Source: Anaerolineales bacterium (lineage in GTDB: Bacteria > Chloroflexota > Anaerolineae > Anaerolineales > UBA4823). From it: a stretch of DNA of 64,000 nt. Below, in pieces: positions 53,216 through 61,641 of this stretch (its first letter is position 1; each line of letters opens with the position of its first letter). The position numbers and the translations under genes were made by a program. The stretch is from positions 42,181 to 106,180 of the forward strand of contig PQAL01000028.1 in the NCBI GenBank assembly GCA_003105035.1, read 5' to 3'. Under the pieces are notes generated by a model, which saw nothing but the letters and a program-made list of their open reading frames with translations, had not been told where the DNA came from and made no database searches.

Positions 53216-53579
53216 TCATCTCAAGATCATTGTCATCGAAGATGATCCTGACTTGGTGACGCTTATTTCAACCCTTTTAGACCTGGAAGGCTATGTCGTT
53301 AGTGCACCACAAAATCACCACAGCAAGCAAGTCATAAGCCATTTCCACCACCAGCGCCCGCAAATTGCCCTGGTGGATGCTAATCTAAAAAGTGTCAGTG
53401 GGCTGGATCTGGTACGTGCCATACGGGCTGAGCCTGGGCTGGAAGACACTTGCATTTTGATGACCTCGGGATTGAACATAAAGAAAGAATGCCTGCAATC
53501 AGGTGCAGACGATTTCATTCAAAAACCATTCATGCCTGATGAATTAATCAGCCTGATCAAAAAATCATATAAACCATAA
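53187..53579 (+). CDS. single-domain response regulator
   Basis: This receiver-only protein of 130 residues has acidic residues in VIEDDPD, the phosphoacceptor D64 in IALVDANLK, and the lysine in FIQKPF. It starts inside lon, with AAAGG just upstream, so it is translated from the lon message. No output domain or kinase is present. Its link to Lon is only positional. Confidence 0.88.
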   Translation: MVSGQNQENNHLKIIVIEDDPDLVTLISTLLDLEGYVVSAPQNHHSKQVISHFHHQRPQIALVDANLKSVSGLDLVRAIRAEPGLEDTCILMTSGLNIKKECLQSGADDFIQKPFMPDELISLIKKSYKP

Positions 53580-53614
53580 CAATACAATAATTATAAGAAA
53601 GCTAAGCAATCATT

Positions 53615-55369
53615 GTGACAAAAAAAAGAATACATACCCAGATGCAATGGTATTCAATGGATATCCATCTGCATACACCAGCATCGAGTGATTATCAACA
53701 ACCCGATGTCAGGTACCTCGAAATCCTTCAGCGTGCTGAAGCACGAAGCCTGGATATCATTGCATTTACCGACCATAATACCATTTCAGGTTACCGCAAA
53801 TTACAAGACGAACTCCACCAGCTTGAGTTGTTGGAGCGGCTGAACCGCACCCTGCCTGAAGAGCAGACCCGCCTCCGTGAATACCGGCGGCTATTTGAGA
53901 AGATACTGATCCTGCCAGGATTTGAATTTACGGCTACATTTGGATTTCATATCATCGGGCTCTTTCCCCTTGATACACCCGTGCGCGAGATCGAACATCT
54001 GCTGATCGATCTCAACATCCCCAATAACCAGCTTGATCTGGGCTCTGCCACCGTTGGAGCTACCACCGATGTGCTGAGCGCCTATCGAATGATCAATGAG
54101 GCGGGAGGTATCGTCATCGCCGCTCATGCCAATTCGAATAACGGGGTAGCTATGCGTGGCTTCCCGATCGGCGGACAGACTAAAATTGCCTATACCCAGG
54201 ACCCGTATTTGCACGCCCTGGAAGTGACTGACCTTGAGCAGCGTGGCAACCGGACCACGGCGGCATTTTTTAACGGTACCAAACCAGAGTATCCACGCCG
54301 GATGCACTGCATCCAGGGCTCCGATTCGCACCGGCTGACGACCGACCCTCAGCGCAAGAAAAATCCCGGTATTGGCGATCGGGTAACTGAAGTATTACTC
54401 CCAGAGGCATCCTTTGAAGAGCTGCGCGAGCTATTTTTGAGTAATGACTTTTCTCGCACACGCCCGCGCCATCATAAGGAACAACCAGCTTTTGATTTCA
54501 TCCTCGGCGCGCGCGAAGAAGGCGCTAATATCATCCAGGATTTTCACGAGAACATGACCGTGCGGGGAGGAAAGCTTTACAACATCATTGCTGACGTTTG
54601 CGCCTTTGCCAACACAAACGGTGGCACCTTATACATCGGCTTGAACAGCGAACCCAAAAAAACCGTGGTTGGGATTGCCAACCCTGAACAGGCGATTAAC
54701 CAGCTGGATAAGGAGATCAGCACGCGCATTACGCCTCCTCTGCAATGCACTATCGATGTGCACGAAACGAATGGCAAAAAAATCCTGCGCATCCTCATCC
54801 CACGCGGGGATGACCCGCCATATGCAGTCGATGACAATAAAGTCTATGTGCGCGACGAAGCTGAAACTGGCTTAGCCGTGAGAGACGAGATAGTGAGCCT
54901 GGTGATGCGCAATAATCAGGCACGCCTCGTTCCTGAAACCAAGCCTGAAACAGATAAACTACCTGCTGCAGTAGAAACACAAACGAGCCACATGCCTCAG
55001 ATAAGTGACGGGGACTCCCCACCCCGCACTGGCGTGGAAGTGGTCACCGTCCATGAACGGGATGGGATTTCTTATTACACCATGCGCGACTTACGCAACG
55101 GCAACGAAGTTAAAAATGTCACCCGGGTTTCTGCCCGTCGCCTGTGGCATTACGCCATTACGGAGTTCGATCAGCTGCCCACCGATCTTTCAAAGTCGAA
55201 GATTCAATGGCAGGGTAAGTTTGGCCTGCTTGGCATCCAGCGGCAGGGTAAGAATGTTCGCTACAATCTGGTGGAACGAACTTCCAAGGGGAATCGCCTG
55301 TACTTTGGTGTAACCGAGGATGGCGTACACGGACCATGGAAGAGCCTGGTCGGCAGCGACGATGAGTGA
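53615..55369 (+). CDS. PHP phosphoesterase domain fused to an AlbA_2/Schlafen-like domain
   Basis: The N-terminal half (to about residue 290) is a PHP metal-dependent phosphoesterase: [39 protein letters not shown]. The second part (about 300-430) is an AlbA_2 (Schlafen AAA-associated) domain: [30 protein letters not shown]. The C-terminal 150 residues include a low-complexity linker and a small unrecognised domain. Such fusions are seen in some nucleic-acid-linked or defence-like proteins, so a nuclease or nucleotide phosphatase is possible. The start is a GTG with a weak ribosome site. Confidence 0.85.
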   Translation: MTKKRIHTQMQWYSMDIHLHTPASSDYQQPDVRYLEILQRAEARSLDIIAFTDHNTISGYRKLQDELHQLELLERLNRTLPEEQTRLREYRRLFEKILILPGFEFTATFGFHIIGLFPLDTPVREIEHLLIDLNIPNNQLDLGSATVGATTDVLSAYRMINEAGGIVIAAHANSNNGVAMRGFPIGGQTKIAYTQDPYLHALEVTDLEQRGNRTTAAFFNGTKPEYPRRMHCIQGSDSHRLTTDPQRKKNPGIGDRVTEVLLPEASFEELRELFLSNDFSRTRPRHHKEQPAFDFILGAREEGANIIQDFHENMTVRGGKLYNIIADVCAFANTNGGTLYIGLNSEPKKTVVGIANPEQAINQLDKEISTRITPPLQCTIDVHETNGKKILRILIPRGDDPPYAVDDNKVYVRDEAETGLAVRDEIVSLVMRNNQARLVPETKPETDKLPAAVETQTSHMPQISDGDSPPRTGVEVVTVHERDGISYYTMRDLRNGNEVKNVTRVSARRLWHYAITEFDQLPTDLSKSKIQWQGKFGLLGIQRQGKNVRYNLVERTSKGNRLYFGVTEDGVHGPWKSLVGSDDE

Positions 55370-55808
55370 TCTGTTACCTGATGAAAATCTAATCCTGCGT
55401 GAATACCAGCACCCCAACGATTATGAGCAGGTGATTGCCTTATGGAAGAATGCTGGCCCTGGCATCCACCTGCGCCGGTCGGATGACGCCGACGAAATCG
55501 CCAAGAAAATACTTCGTGACCCAGATTTGTTCATCCTGGCAGAGATTGATCACAAGATTATCGGCTCAGTCTTAGGTGGATTCGATGGCCGGCGGGGGAT
55601 GGTTTACCACCTCGCTGTTGATGATCATCATCGAAGAAAAGGTGTTGGCGCAGTCCTGATGGCCGAGCTTGAAAAGCGCCTGAAAGCAAAAGGCTGTCTG
55701 CGCAGCTACCTGCTGGTGACTCGAGATAATTATGAAGCGATCTCCTTTTATGAGAACCTGGGCTGGGAACCGATGGACCTGTTAATTTACGGTAAGAACT
55801 TGGAATAA
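55362..55808 (+). CDS. GNAT-family N-acetyltransferase
   Basis: The 148-residue GNAT protein has the acetyl-CoA-binding motif A HHRRKGVGAVLMAELEKRLKAKG and the B motif NYEAISFYENLGW. The ATG overlaps the stop of the PHP-AlbA gene, so I prefer it to the longer open frame. The acceptor (protein N-terminus, amine or antibiotic) is unknown. Confidence 0.9.
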   Translation: MSDLLPDENLILREYQHPNDYEQVIALWKNAGPGIHLRRSDDADEIAKKILRDPDLFILAEIDHKIIGSVLGGFDGRRGMVYHLAVDDHHRRKGVGAVLMAELEKRLKAKGCLRSYLLVTRDNYEAISFYENLGWEPMDLLIYGKNLE

Positions 55809-55817
55809 CACCAGAAG

Positions 55818-56330
55818 ATGCTAAGTATGTCTATGCGCATAGGAATCATCACCATCTCTGACCGGTCCGCACGCCTCGAGCGCCTTGATGAATCAGGTCC
55901 TGCCTTAGAAAAGGCGGTGACAGCCCTAGGGTGGCAGGTCATCAGGTCGACCATCTTACCAGATGAATACGATGCGATAAAACAACTGCTTGAAGTTTGG
56001 GCAGATGGCGGGGATGTGGATGTTATTCTGACCACTGGAGGGACCGGGTTCAGCCCGCGCGATATCACCCCTGAAGCCACCCAGGCGGTCATCCAACGCT
56101 CCACCCCAGGCCTGACAGAAGCCATGCGGAGCGCCAGCCTGCGCATCACCCCGCACGGCATGCTCTCAAGAGCGGTAGCCGGCATCCGGTCGCAGACCCT
56201 GATCGTGAACCTACCCGGTAGCCCACGCGGTGCTGTGGAAAACCTGGAGGTCATCATTCCCGTGCTCCCCCATGCCGTCCAGCTTTTACGACAAGAGCCA
56301 TCCGCAGAGCAAGGGCATCGGGCAGAATGA
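55818..56330 (+). CDS. MogA/MoaB-like molybdopterin adenylyltransferase
   Basis: This cofactor-synthesis enzyme activates molybdopterin by adenylation. The 170-residue protein has TTGGTGFSPRDITPEAT and the typical N-terminus RIGIITISDRSA. A second ATG three codons in is an alternative start. It would supply the pterin for the aldehyde oxidoreductase at 12504, though the genes are far apart. Confidence 0.9.
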   Translation: MLSMSMRIGIITISDRSARLERLDESGPALEKAVTALGWQVIRSTILPDEYDAIKQLLEVWADGGDVDVILTTGGTGFSPRDITPEATQAVIQRSTPGLTEAMRSASLRITPHGMLSRAVAGIRSQTLIVNLPGSPRGAVENLEVIIPVLPHAVQLLRQEPSAEQGHRAE

Positions 56331-56382
56331 GTAGGGTATAATCCTGCTAAACCTACCCCATTTTAATACTCTGGAGGATTGA

Positions 56383-56979
56383 GTGGATTTTTGGCACGCC
56401 GAGATGTTTCCTGACGCGCCGGCGGAGGAACAAAAACCCGGCTGGCGCAGGGTGACTCTCGACACCCTCGAAACGATACTGTTATCCCTGGTACTTTTCC
56501 TGGCGATAAACGCCATTTCCGAGCGGATTCGCGTCGAATCCATCAGCATGCAACCGACGCTCTTTCCTGGGGATTATGTTATCGTAAACAAACTGGCGTA
56601 TCGCTTTAATCATGATCCCCAGAGGGGAGACGTGATCGTATTTAAGTACCCCCCCAACCCTGAAGCTATCCCTTACATCAAGCGCATCATCGGACTGCCC
56701 GGAGACCAGGTTCACATATCTGATGGAAAAATATACATCAATGGGCAATTAATGCTTGAACCCTATCTTAAAGTTACCACAAATAGGGGTGGTGATTGGA
56801 CCGTACCCGAAGGTCAGTTATTTGTCATGGGTGATAACCGTAATAACTCATCAGATTCACGATCCTGGGGTTTTGTACCCCTTGAGAATATCATTGGCCG
56901 GGCTGAACTCATCTATCTTCCTCCCAAACACTGGTCTTTCCTACATCAAAATATTGCCGTCGCCTCGCCTGAGCCCTAA
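56383..56979 (+). CDS. lepB: signal peptidase I
   Basis: This membrane protease cuts signal peptides. The 198-residue protein has one membrane helix (about 29-47). The catalytic serine is S55 (SISMQPTL), the lysine K100 (YIKRIIGLPGD), and box E is GDNRNNSSDSR. The start is GTG with TGGAGG upstream. A TATAAT at 56337-56342 may be its -10 box. Confidence 0.94.
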   Translation: MDFWHAEMFPDAPAEEQKPGWRRVTLDTLETILLSLVLFLAINAISERIRVESISMQPTLFPGDYVIVNKLAYRFNHDPQRGDVIVFKYPPNPEAIPYIKRIIGLPGDQVHISDGKIYINGQLMLEPYLKVTTNRGGDWTVPEGQLFVMGDNRNNSSDSRSWGFVPLENIIGRAELIYLPPKHWSFLHQNIAVASPEP

Positions 56980-57009
56980 TTAATAGCCCTGCGAGTTCCT
57001 GCGCGCCTT

Positions 57010-57027
57010 GGTTACAATATTGCAACC
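57010..57027. promoter_or_regulatory. imperfect 18-bp palindrome upstream of the ECF sigma gene
   Basis: GGTTACAATATTGCAACC is a palindrome apart from one pair. A GTTAC/GTAAC inverted pair extends it to 57033. It lies about 40 bases before the sigma gene start. TGTAAC (57028-57033), 16 bases and CGTTCT (57050-57055) could be an ECF-type promoter, which would suggest autoregulation. Confidence 0.4.
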
Positions 57028-57068
57028 TGTAACAAATCTTGTCCTACTGCGTTCTACTAGGTGAATGT

Positions 57069-57626
57069 ATGCCAGGTAGGCTCGACCAGGATCACGAGCT
57101 GATCAAAAAAGCCCAACATGGTGATTGTCATGCATTCGGTGAACTTTACGAGCTACATGCATCGGGTATCTATCGCTACCTTTATGCCCACCTGAATGAC
57201 AGCATGGATGCAGAGGATCTCACTGGAGAAGTCTTCCTAAAAGCCTGGCAGTCCTTACCAAAATATACCGAACGTGGCATACCTTTTAGAGCTTTCCTGA
57301 ACAAGATTGCCCGCAATGCTTTGGTTGACCATTACCGGCGAAACAATCTCACCGACCCGAAAGCTCCCGATGAACTGGACGGATACAAGGCTGACGAGAA
57401 CCCTGAGATTGGGGAGATCATCAGCGAAAAGGTCGAGCACAGGCGGATCTTGCATACACTATCTCAGATTAGGCCAGATTACCGGGAGGTACTCACCCTG
57501 CGCTTCATTGGGGAGCTATCTCCAGAAGAGACAGCCCGGGTGATGAAGCGCTCGACAGGAGCCGTGCGGGTGTTGCAGCATCGAGCATTAGCAGCTTTAC
57601 GCGAAGAGCTGGACAAGGTTGGATGA
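57069..57626 (+). CDS. ECF-type RNA polymerase sigma factor
   Basis: The 185-residue sigma-70-family factor has region 2 (DAEDLTGEVFLKAW, then PFRAFLNKIARNALVDHYRRN) and region 4 (YREVLTLRFIGELSPEETARVM...GAVRVLQHRAL). The start is placed at the ATG preceded by AGGTGA. The next gene overlaps by 4 bases and encodes a DUF5667-like membrane protein, probably its regulator. The Tad-type genes that follow are candidate targets. Confidence 0.92.
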   Translation: MPGRLDQDHELIKKAQHGDCHAFGELYELHASGIYRYLYAHLNDSMDAEDLTGEVFLKAWQSLPKYTERGIPFRAFLNKIARNALVDHYRRNNLTDPKAPDELDGYKADENPEIGEIISEKVEHRRILHTLSQIRPDYREVLTLRFIGELSPEETARVMKRSTGAVRVLQHRALAALREELDKVG

Positions 57627-58387
57627 AAAAAGCGCGCTTGATTGAGCAGGTTATTGATACGCATGCTTCTCACCTCATCGTTGGTGAGGAGACGGTCGAT
57701 TCTATCATTCACATGCACCCCCAAATTGAAGCCGAGCTGCGGGCAGAGCTAGAAGCGCTTAAGTGGTTGGGGTCCGTAAAAACCAGTCTGGAACCACGAC
57801 CCGGCTTTATCGCAGCTTCGAGTAATCGCCTCGTAAAACAACTTGCCTCAAACCAGGCTTCAGTTGCCTGGGAGCAAATTAGTGATCGAGTTACTGTTCG
57901 ACAGCTGTTGCTTAAGTTCGCTGTACCCCTAATCATCATTACTATCCTGGTATTATTCATCAATAGCCTGATACTGACTGCCCGGCTATCTATTCCTGGC
58001 GACCCATTTTATTCAATAAAACTCTTGAGTGAAGGGATACACCTGGCAGTAACACGCGATCCAATCGATAAGGCTGCATTATATACTGACTTCTCGCGCG
58101 AGAGGACGACTGAGTTCGTCGAGCTGGTCCTCAATGGCAAATATGAAGAACTTCCAGCTGCCTCAGCACGCCTGGAGAATGAAATTATCGCAGCCTTGCA
58201 TTCCATCAACTATCTTAAAAACCGAGGTTTACCAGGAGAACTTTCTGAAACCCTCGAGCTTAAGGAGACCCTGGTCAACGAGATTTCCATGCTGAGCGCA
58301 TTGAAAGGTAGCTCGCCTCCCGCCGCGTATAACGGAATGGATCTGGCCATCCAGGTGTCTCAAGAAGGCCTGAGGGCATTACGCTGA
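57623..58387 (+). CDS. DUF5667-like membrane protein, probable sigma-factor regulator
   Basis: The 254-residue protein has an N-terminal cytoplasmic region of about 90 residues, one membrane helix (about 96-117, VPLIIITILVLFINSLIL), and an exported helical region beginning DPFYSIKLLSEGIHLAVTRDP, the DUF5667 pattern. There is no obvious zinc-finger motif. It overlaps the sigma gene by 4 bases (ATGA). An anti-sigma role is inferred from position and topology. Confidence 0.82.
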   Translation: MKKARLIEQVIDTHASHLIVGEETVDSIIHMHPQIEAELRAELEALKWLGSVKTSLEPRPGFIAASSNRLVKQLASNQASVAWEQISDRVTVRQLLLKFAVPLIIITILVLFINSLILTARLSIPGDPFYSIKLLSEGIHLAVTRDPIDKAALYTDFSRERTTEFVELVLNGKYEELPAASARLENEIIAALHSINYLKNRGLPGELSETLELKETLVNEISMLSALKGSSPPAAYNGMDLAIQVSQEGLRALR

Positions 58388-58479
58388 TGACTGCCAATCT
58401 GAATCTGGCTTGAAATTACCTAACAATAATGATAAGGAATATTAACCGACTAGCAGGTATGATTAGGTAGGATAGGTGT

Positions 58480-58502
58480 AACGGATATGTGGTAGATCCG
58501 TT
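58480..58502 (+). other. hairpin between the DUF5667-like gene and the TadE-like gene
   Basis: AACGGAT (58480-58486) pairs with ATCCGTT (58496-58502), loop of 9 bases. No T run follows closely. It may be part of a leader or a weak terminator in this 199-base gap. Confidence 0.35.
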
Positions 58503-58586
58503 AATTAAGGTAAAATTAGTGACTGAGAAATTTATTGCAGAATGAAGATCAAGATAAAATATTATTTGCCTACTTTTAGGTGAACC

Positions 58587-59102
58587 GTGAAGAAGAAAAT
58601 GACAGCCAAAAAACTCCACATATTCGGGTCGGAAAGAGCACAGACGATGGTCGAATTTGCGCTGGTGTTTCCGATCGTTTTATTGATCACGTATGGAATT
58701 ATCGAATTTGGACGCATGGTCTTTATCTATGCAGCTGTCACAGGTGCAGCTCGAGAAGGTGCCAGGTATGGGGCAGCTTCTGGCACAATCAGTGGGACGC
58801 GTTTCTACAAGGACTGTCCAGGCATCCGCACAGCCACGAAGCGTGGGGCAATCCTCATCCCCATTAATGACGCCGATATCACCATCTGGTACGATAACGG
58901 CCCCAGCCCAACCAGCACCTGGACTGGCTGCCCACCTGTCGGCTCAAACAGTCTCGACCCGATCCTGCTGGGCGACCGCATCGTCGTGCAGGTGGATGTT
59001 GATTATCAGCCCATCATGGGAAGCTTTTTGGGCGTCAATGGATTTCATATCACATCACAAAACGCGCGTACCATCCTTTTGAATGTTGAGATGAGCCATT
59101 GA
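58587..59102 (+). CDS. TadE-like pilus assembly protein
   Basis: The 171-residue protein has the TadE signature: SERAQTMVEFALVFPIVLLITYGIIEFGRMVFIY, a single membrane helix with a glutamate at position 5 of the mature-like part, then AVTGAAREGARYGA. The start is a GTG with AGGTGA upstream. It is the first of three Tad-type genes; no TadA, TadB or prepilin peptidase gene is in the window. Confidence 0.9.
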   Translation: MKKKMTAKKLHIFGSERAQTMVEFALVFPIVLLITYGIIEFGRMVFIYAAVTGAAREGARYGAASGTISGTRFYKDCPGIRTATKRGAILIPINDADITIWYDNGPSPTSTWTGCPPVGSNSLDPILLGDRIVVQVDVDYQPIMGSFLGVNGFHITSQNARTILLNVEMSH

Positions 59103-59127
59103 GTGTGATTTTCCTTGAGAAGGAAAA

Positions 59128-59634
59128 ATGAAAAAAGGCGCCAGCTTTCACGAAAAAAACTTATCTTGTGAACCCGCAGGAAAAAGCACGGTGAATGAGG
59201 TTCGTATGCAAAGGAATATTCATTTACGACAAAAAGAAAAAGGGCAAAGCATGGTGGAGTTGGCGCTGACCATCACCTTCCTGATGATGTTATTAGCCGG
59301 CACAATTGACCTGGGACGGGCGTTCTTCACATGGCTGGCACTGCGCGATGCCGCCCAGGAGGGGGCTGCCTATGGTTCCTTTAAACCAGGCGATACAGCT
59401 GGGATTCAAGCAAGGATTTGGGATAACCTTGAACAGGTGGTGAGGAATCCATCTACCAATGTAGGCGTCACTGTGACTACCACTAGCTGTGATGATGGTC
59501 ACATGATCAGGGTAGATGTCAACTACCCGAATTTTCCGATCGCTATGCCATTCCTGGGTACCGTACTCGGCTCACAAGTGATCCCCATCCACGCTACCAT
59601 CAATGACACGATCATTATCCCGGTCTGCCCTTAG
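59128..59634 (+). CDS. TadE-like pilus assembly protein, second copy
   Basis: The 168-residue protein has the same plan: KGQSMVELALTITFLMMLLAGTIDLGRAFFTW, then ALRDAAQEGAAYGSF. The N-terminus is about 25 residues longer than that of its neighbour. An ATG at 59206 would remove that extension and may be the true start. It forms a tandem pair with the previous gene. Confidence 0.88.
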   Translation: MKKGASFHEKNLSCEPAGKSTVNEVRMQRNIHLRQKEKGQSMVELALTITFLMMLLAGTIDLGRAFFTWLALRDAAQEGAAYGSFKPGDTAGIQARIWDNLEQVVRNPSTNVGVTVTTTSCDDGHMIRVDVNYPNFPIAMPFLGTVLGSQVIPIHATINDTIIIPVCP

Positions 59635-59657
59635 CAGGCATCCAGGGGAAGGAGAGA

Positions 59658-60887
59658 ATGATGAATAATCAATATTACAAATCCGAACAAGGCCAGGCAA
59701 TTGTCTATCTTGTTCTCGGAATAGTCGTTTTCTTTGGTTTTGTGGCCCTCGCCATCGACGGGGGGATGGCCTTGGCGGACCGTAGAAATTCACAGAATGC
59801 AGCCGATTCAGCCTCTCTGGCCGGTGGCGGCGAAGCAGCACGCATCCTGGAACAAGCTGCCCCGGTTTGCTACAAAAACTGGACCTGCGGCGATGCTGGG
59901 TCTGCCGTTGCCCATGCCGACATAGCCGCCAAAGCTCGCGCCACTCAAAATGCTTTCAACCTCGACAATAATCTCAATGATCACAATGGCGTGGATACTA
60001 CCTGCGAGGATGTGAATGGAAAGTATATCGATGTCACGGTTTATATATCAGCTACCACACAGAGTAACTTTCTACAGATCCTGCTGCCGAACGCATTGCA
60101 TAATGAAGTCGAGGCCGTAACCCGTGTCCACCCAGCCCAACCAATTGGCATCGATGCAGCAGTCATAGGACTTAACCCGGGCATCTGCAATGGTCAGGAT
60201 GGAGTCACGGTCAACGGCTCAGGGGAAACCCAGGTGATTGGTGGGGGTATCTTCTCCAATGGATGTCTGCAAGGCAACGGCGCTGCCGGTTCTGCTATCG
60301 TCATCGGCGGAACTGCAGAAGGTCACTTTATCAGCGAAGGCAACCTTTCCTGGAATCCAGATCCAACACAAACAACTGAAACTCTTCAAACGTCGGACTT
60401 CTATATTCCTCCACCAACCTTGGATGCCCACGGAAATTGCATTGGTGGCAATAATGTTAATAACTTGCCGAATAATCTAACACCTGGCCTCTGGTGTGTG
60501 AAGGGCAATTTAAATATTAACAAGGATATGACAGGTACCGGCGTCACGATTTATATGAAGAACGGCCATCTAACTTATAATGGAAATGCATCGGTCACCC
60601 TCTCTGCACCAACGGCTTCTCCGAATCCCGCTCCTGCTATTCCTGGTGTGCTATTTTATATACCTAACGGAACAGCGTTAACACTGGATGGAACATCGGA
60701 TGATAATTTTACCGGGATGATCTATGCCCCAAAATCAGATATTCAATTAACAGGTAACGCAGATAATGTTTTTAATGGCCAGGTTATCGGCTGGAACGTG
60801 AAAGTCGGTGGTACGAATAATATGGTGGTTAATTATGATGATTGCTCCGGTTTTGTCCGTCAACCCTATATCGAGCTGTACAGGTAA
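59658..60887 (+). CDS. TadG-like protein with a C-terminal beta-helix-like region
   Basis: The 409-residue protein begins with a TadG-type membrane helix (GQAIVYLVLGIVVFFGFVALAIDGG) and the typical DRRNSQNAADSASLAGG stretch. The second half (about 190-400) is rich in Gly, Asn and Thr, with repeating short strands (VTVNGSGETQVIGGGIFSNG; LTYNGNASVTLS; DIQLTGNADNVFNG). This suggests a parallel beta-helix on the cell surface. AAGGAGAG precedes the ATG. A terminator follows. Confidence 0.88.
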   Translation: MMNNQYYKSEQGQAIVYLVLGIVVFFGFVALAIDGGMALADRRNSQNAADSASLAGGGEAARILEQAAPVCYKNWTCGDAGSAVAHADIAAKARATQNAFNLDNNLNDHNGVDTTCEDVNGKYIDVTVYISATTQSNFLQILLPNALHNEVEAVTRVHPAQPIGIDAAVIGLNPGICNGQDGVTVNGSGETQVIGGGIFSNGCLQGNGAAGSAIVIGGTAEGHFISEGNLSWNPDPTQTTETLQTSDFYIPPPTLDAHGNCIGGNNVNNLPNNLTPGLWCVKGNLNINKDMTGTGVTIYMKNGHLTYNGNASVTLSAPTASPNPAPAIPGVLFYIPNGTALTLDGTSDDNFTGMIYAPKSDIQLTGNADNVFNGQVIGWNVKVGGTNNMVVNYDDCSGFVRQPYIELYR

Positions 60888-60907
60888 GCGGGCAATAAAT
60901 TTACGAG

Positions 60908-60938
60908 AAAACAGGCGGTCAAAATCACCGCCTGTTTT
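60908..60938. terminator. bidirectional intrinsic terminator between the TadG-like gene and ffs
   Basis: AAAACAGGCGGT (60908-60919) pairs perfectly with ACCGCCTGTTTT (60927-60938). The ends of the stem supply T runs on both strands, so it can stop the plus-strand Tad operon and the minus-strand SRP RNA. Confidence 0.85.
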
Positions 60939-60952
60939 AATTTAAATAAGTA

Positions 60953-61058
60953 CTCCGGACAGGCTACCCAGCGGCACCCGGAATATCCTCCTTACTGCTG
61001 CTTCCTCTCGGACCTGACAGATTTCGAAGGGTTCCGCCGCGCTGGACCCACCCGGAGC
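60953..61058 (-). ncRNA. ffs: signal recognition particle RNA, small bacterial type
   Basis: On the minus strand the universally conserved core reads GTCAGGTCC then GAGA then GGAAGCAGC, the apical loop and asymmetric loop bound by Ffh. The tetraloop is GAGA in place of the usual GGAA, still a GNRA type. The ends pair: CTCCGG near the 5' end with CCGGAG at the 3' end, and CCAGCG with CGCTGG further in. About 106 nt, which fits the small form without an Alu domain. A good promoter lies just upstream and a terminator downstream. Confidence 0.95.
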
Positions 61059-61064
61059 GCTGCA

Positions 61065-61093
61065 AGCATACCAAATGAATACCCGCCTGTCAA
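61065..61093 (-). promoter_or_regulatory. ffs promoter
   Basis: Read on the minus strand: TTGACA, exactly 17 bases, then TATGCT preceded by TG at the extended -10 position. Transcription would start at about 61058, matching the predicted 5' end of the RNA. The -35 box overlaps the stop codon of the small surface-protein gene. Confidence 0.85.
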
Positions 61094-61392
61094 TGTTTTA
61101 CCCTCCGTCTCGATCCCAAGACCCCACCGATAATTATTAATACCAACACACTTGCCCCGATCACCAGACCGGAGTTACTACCTACAGGGGGTAGCTGGCG
61201 ATCACTTGTAGAGGTGACAACAACCGGGGCTAAATCTGTCGGTATTGGGGTGATTTCAGGCAGGTACGAAGGCGCAGGATGGCTCAAACCCTCGTCTTCA
61301 CCCGGGAAGAATGCCTTGGCATTTGTAGAGTATCCCCCTAGAATGACCACCGAAGCGAGGAATATTACCAGCCACCTTAGTTGAATTTTCAT
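61090..61392 (-). CDS. small secreted protein with an LPxTG-like C-terminal sorting signal
   Basis: The 100-residue protein has a signal peptide (WLVIFLASVVILGGYSTNAKA), a Pro/Thr-rich middle, and a tail of LPPVG, a hydrophobic helix (LVIGASVLVLIIIGGVLG) and SRRRVKH. This order is that of a sortase sorting signal, with LPPVG in place of LPxTG. A plain C-terminal membrane anchor is the alternative. No sortase gene is in the window. Confidence 0.75.
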   Translation of the reverse strand: MKIQLRWLVIFLASVVILGGYSTNAKAFFPGEDEGLSHPAPSYLPEITPIPTDLAPVVVTSTSDRQLPPVGSNSGLVIGASVLVLIIIGGVLGSRRRVKH

Positions 61393-61641
61393 GATGCCAA
61401 AACCTTTTCGTATGATAAATAATGATTTAAGCTAGTTTATCACAGGATGGAAAGCAGATGATTAATCTGCTGATGGGCATAACTCTTATCTTGAAATCCA
61501 CAACATTATTGATTGATCTCCTTACAGGAGTAATTAGGATCACACAGATTACAGCTTTCCGAGCATAAGTTTAGCAGAGTGGTCATAGAGATTGCATCTA
61601 CTCACCCATGCAGTCCGCATGAATAAAGGGTTACCCAATAA

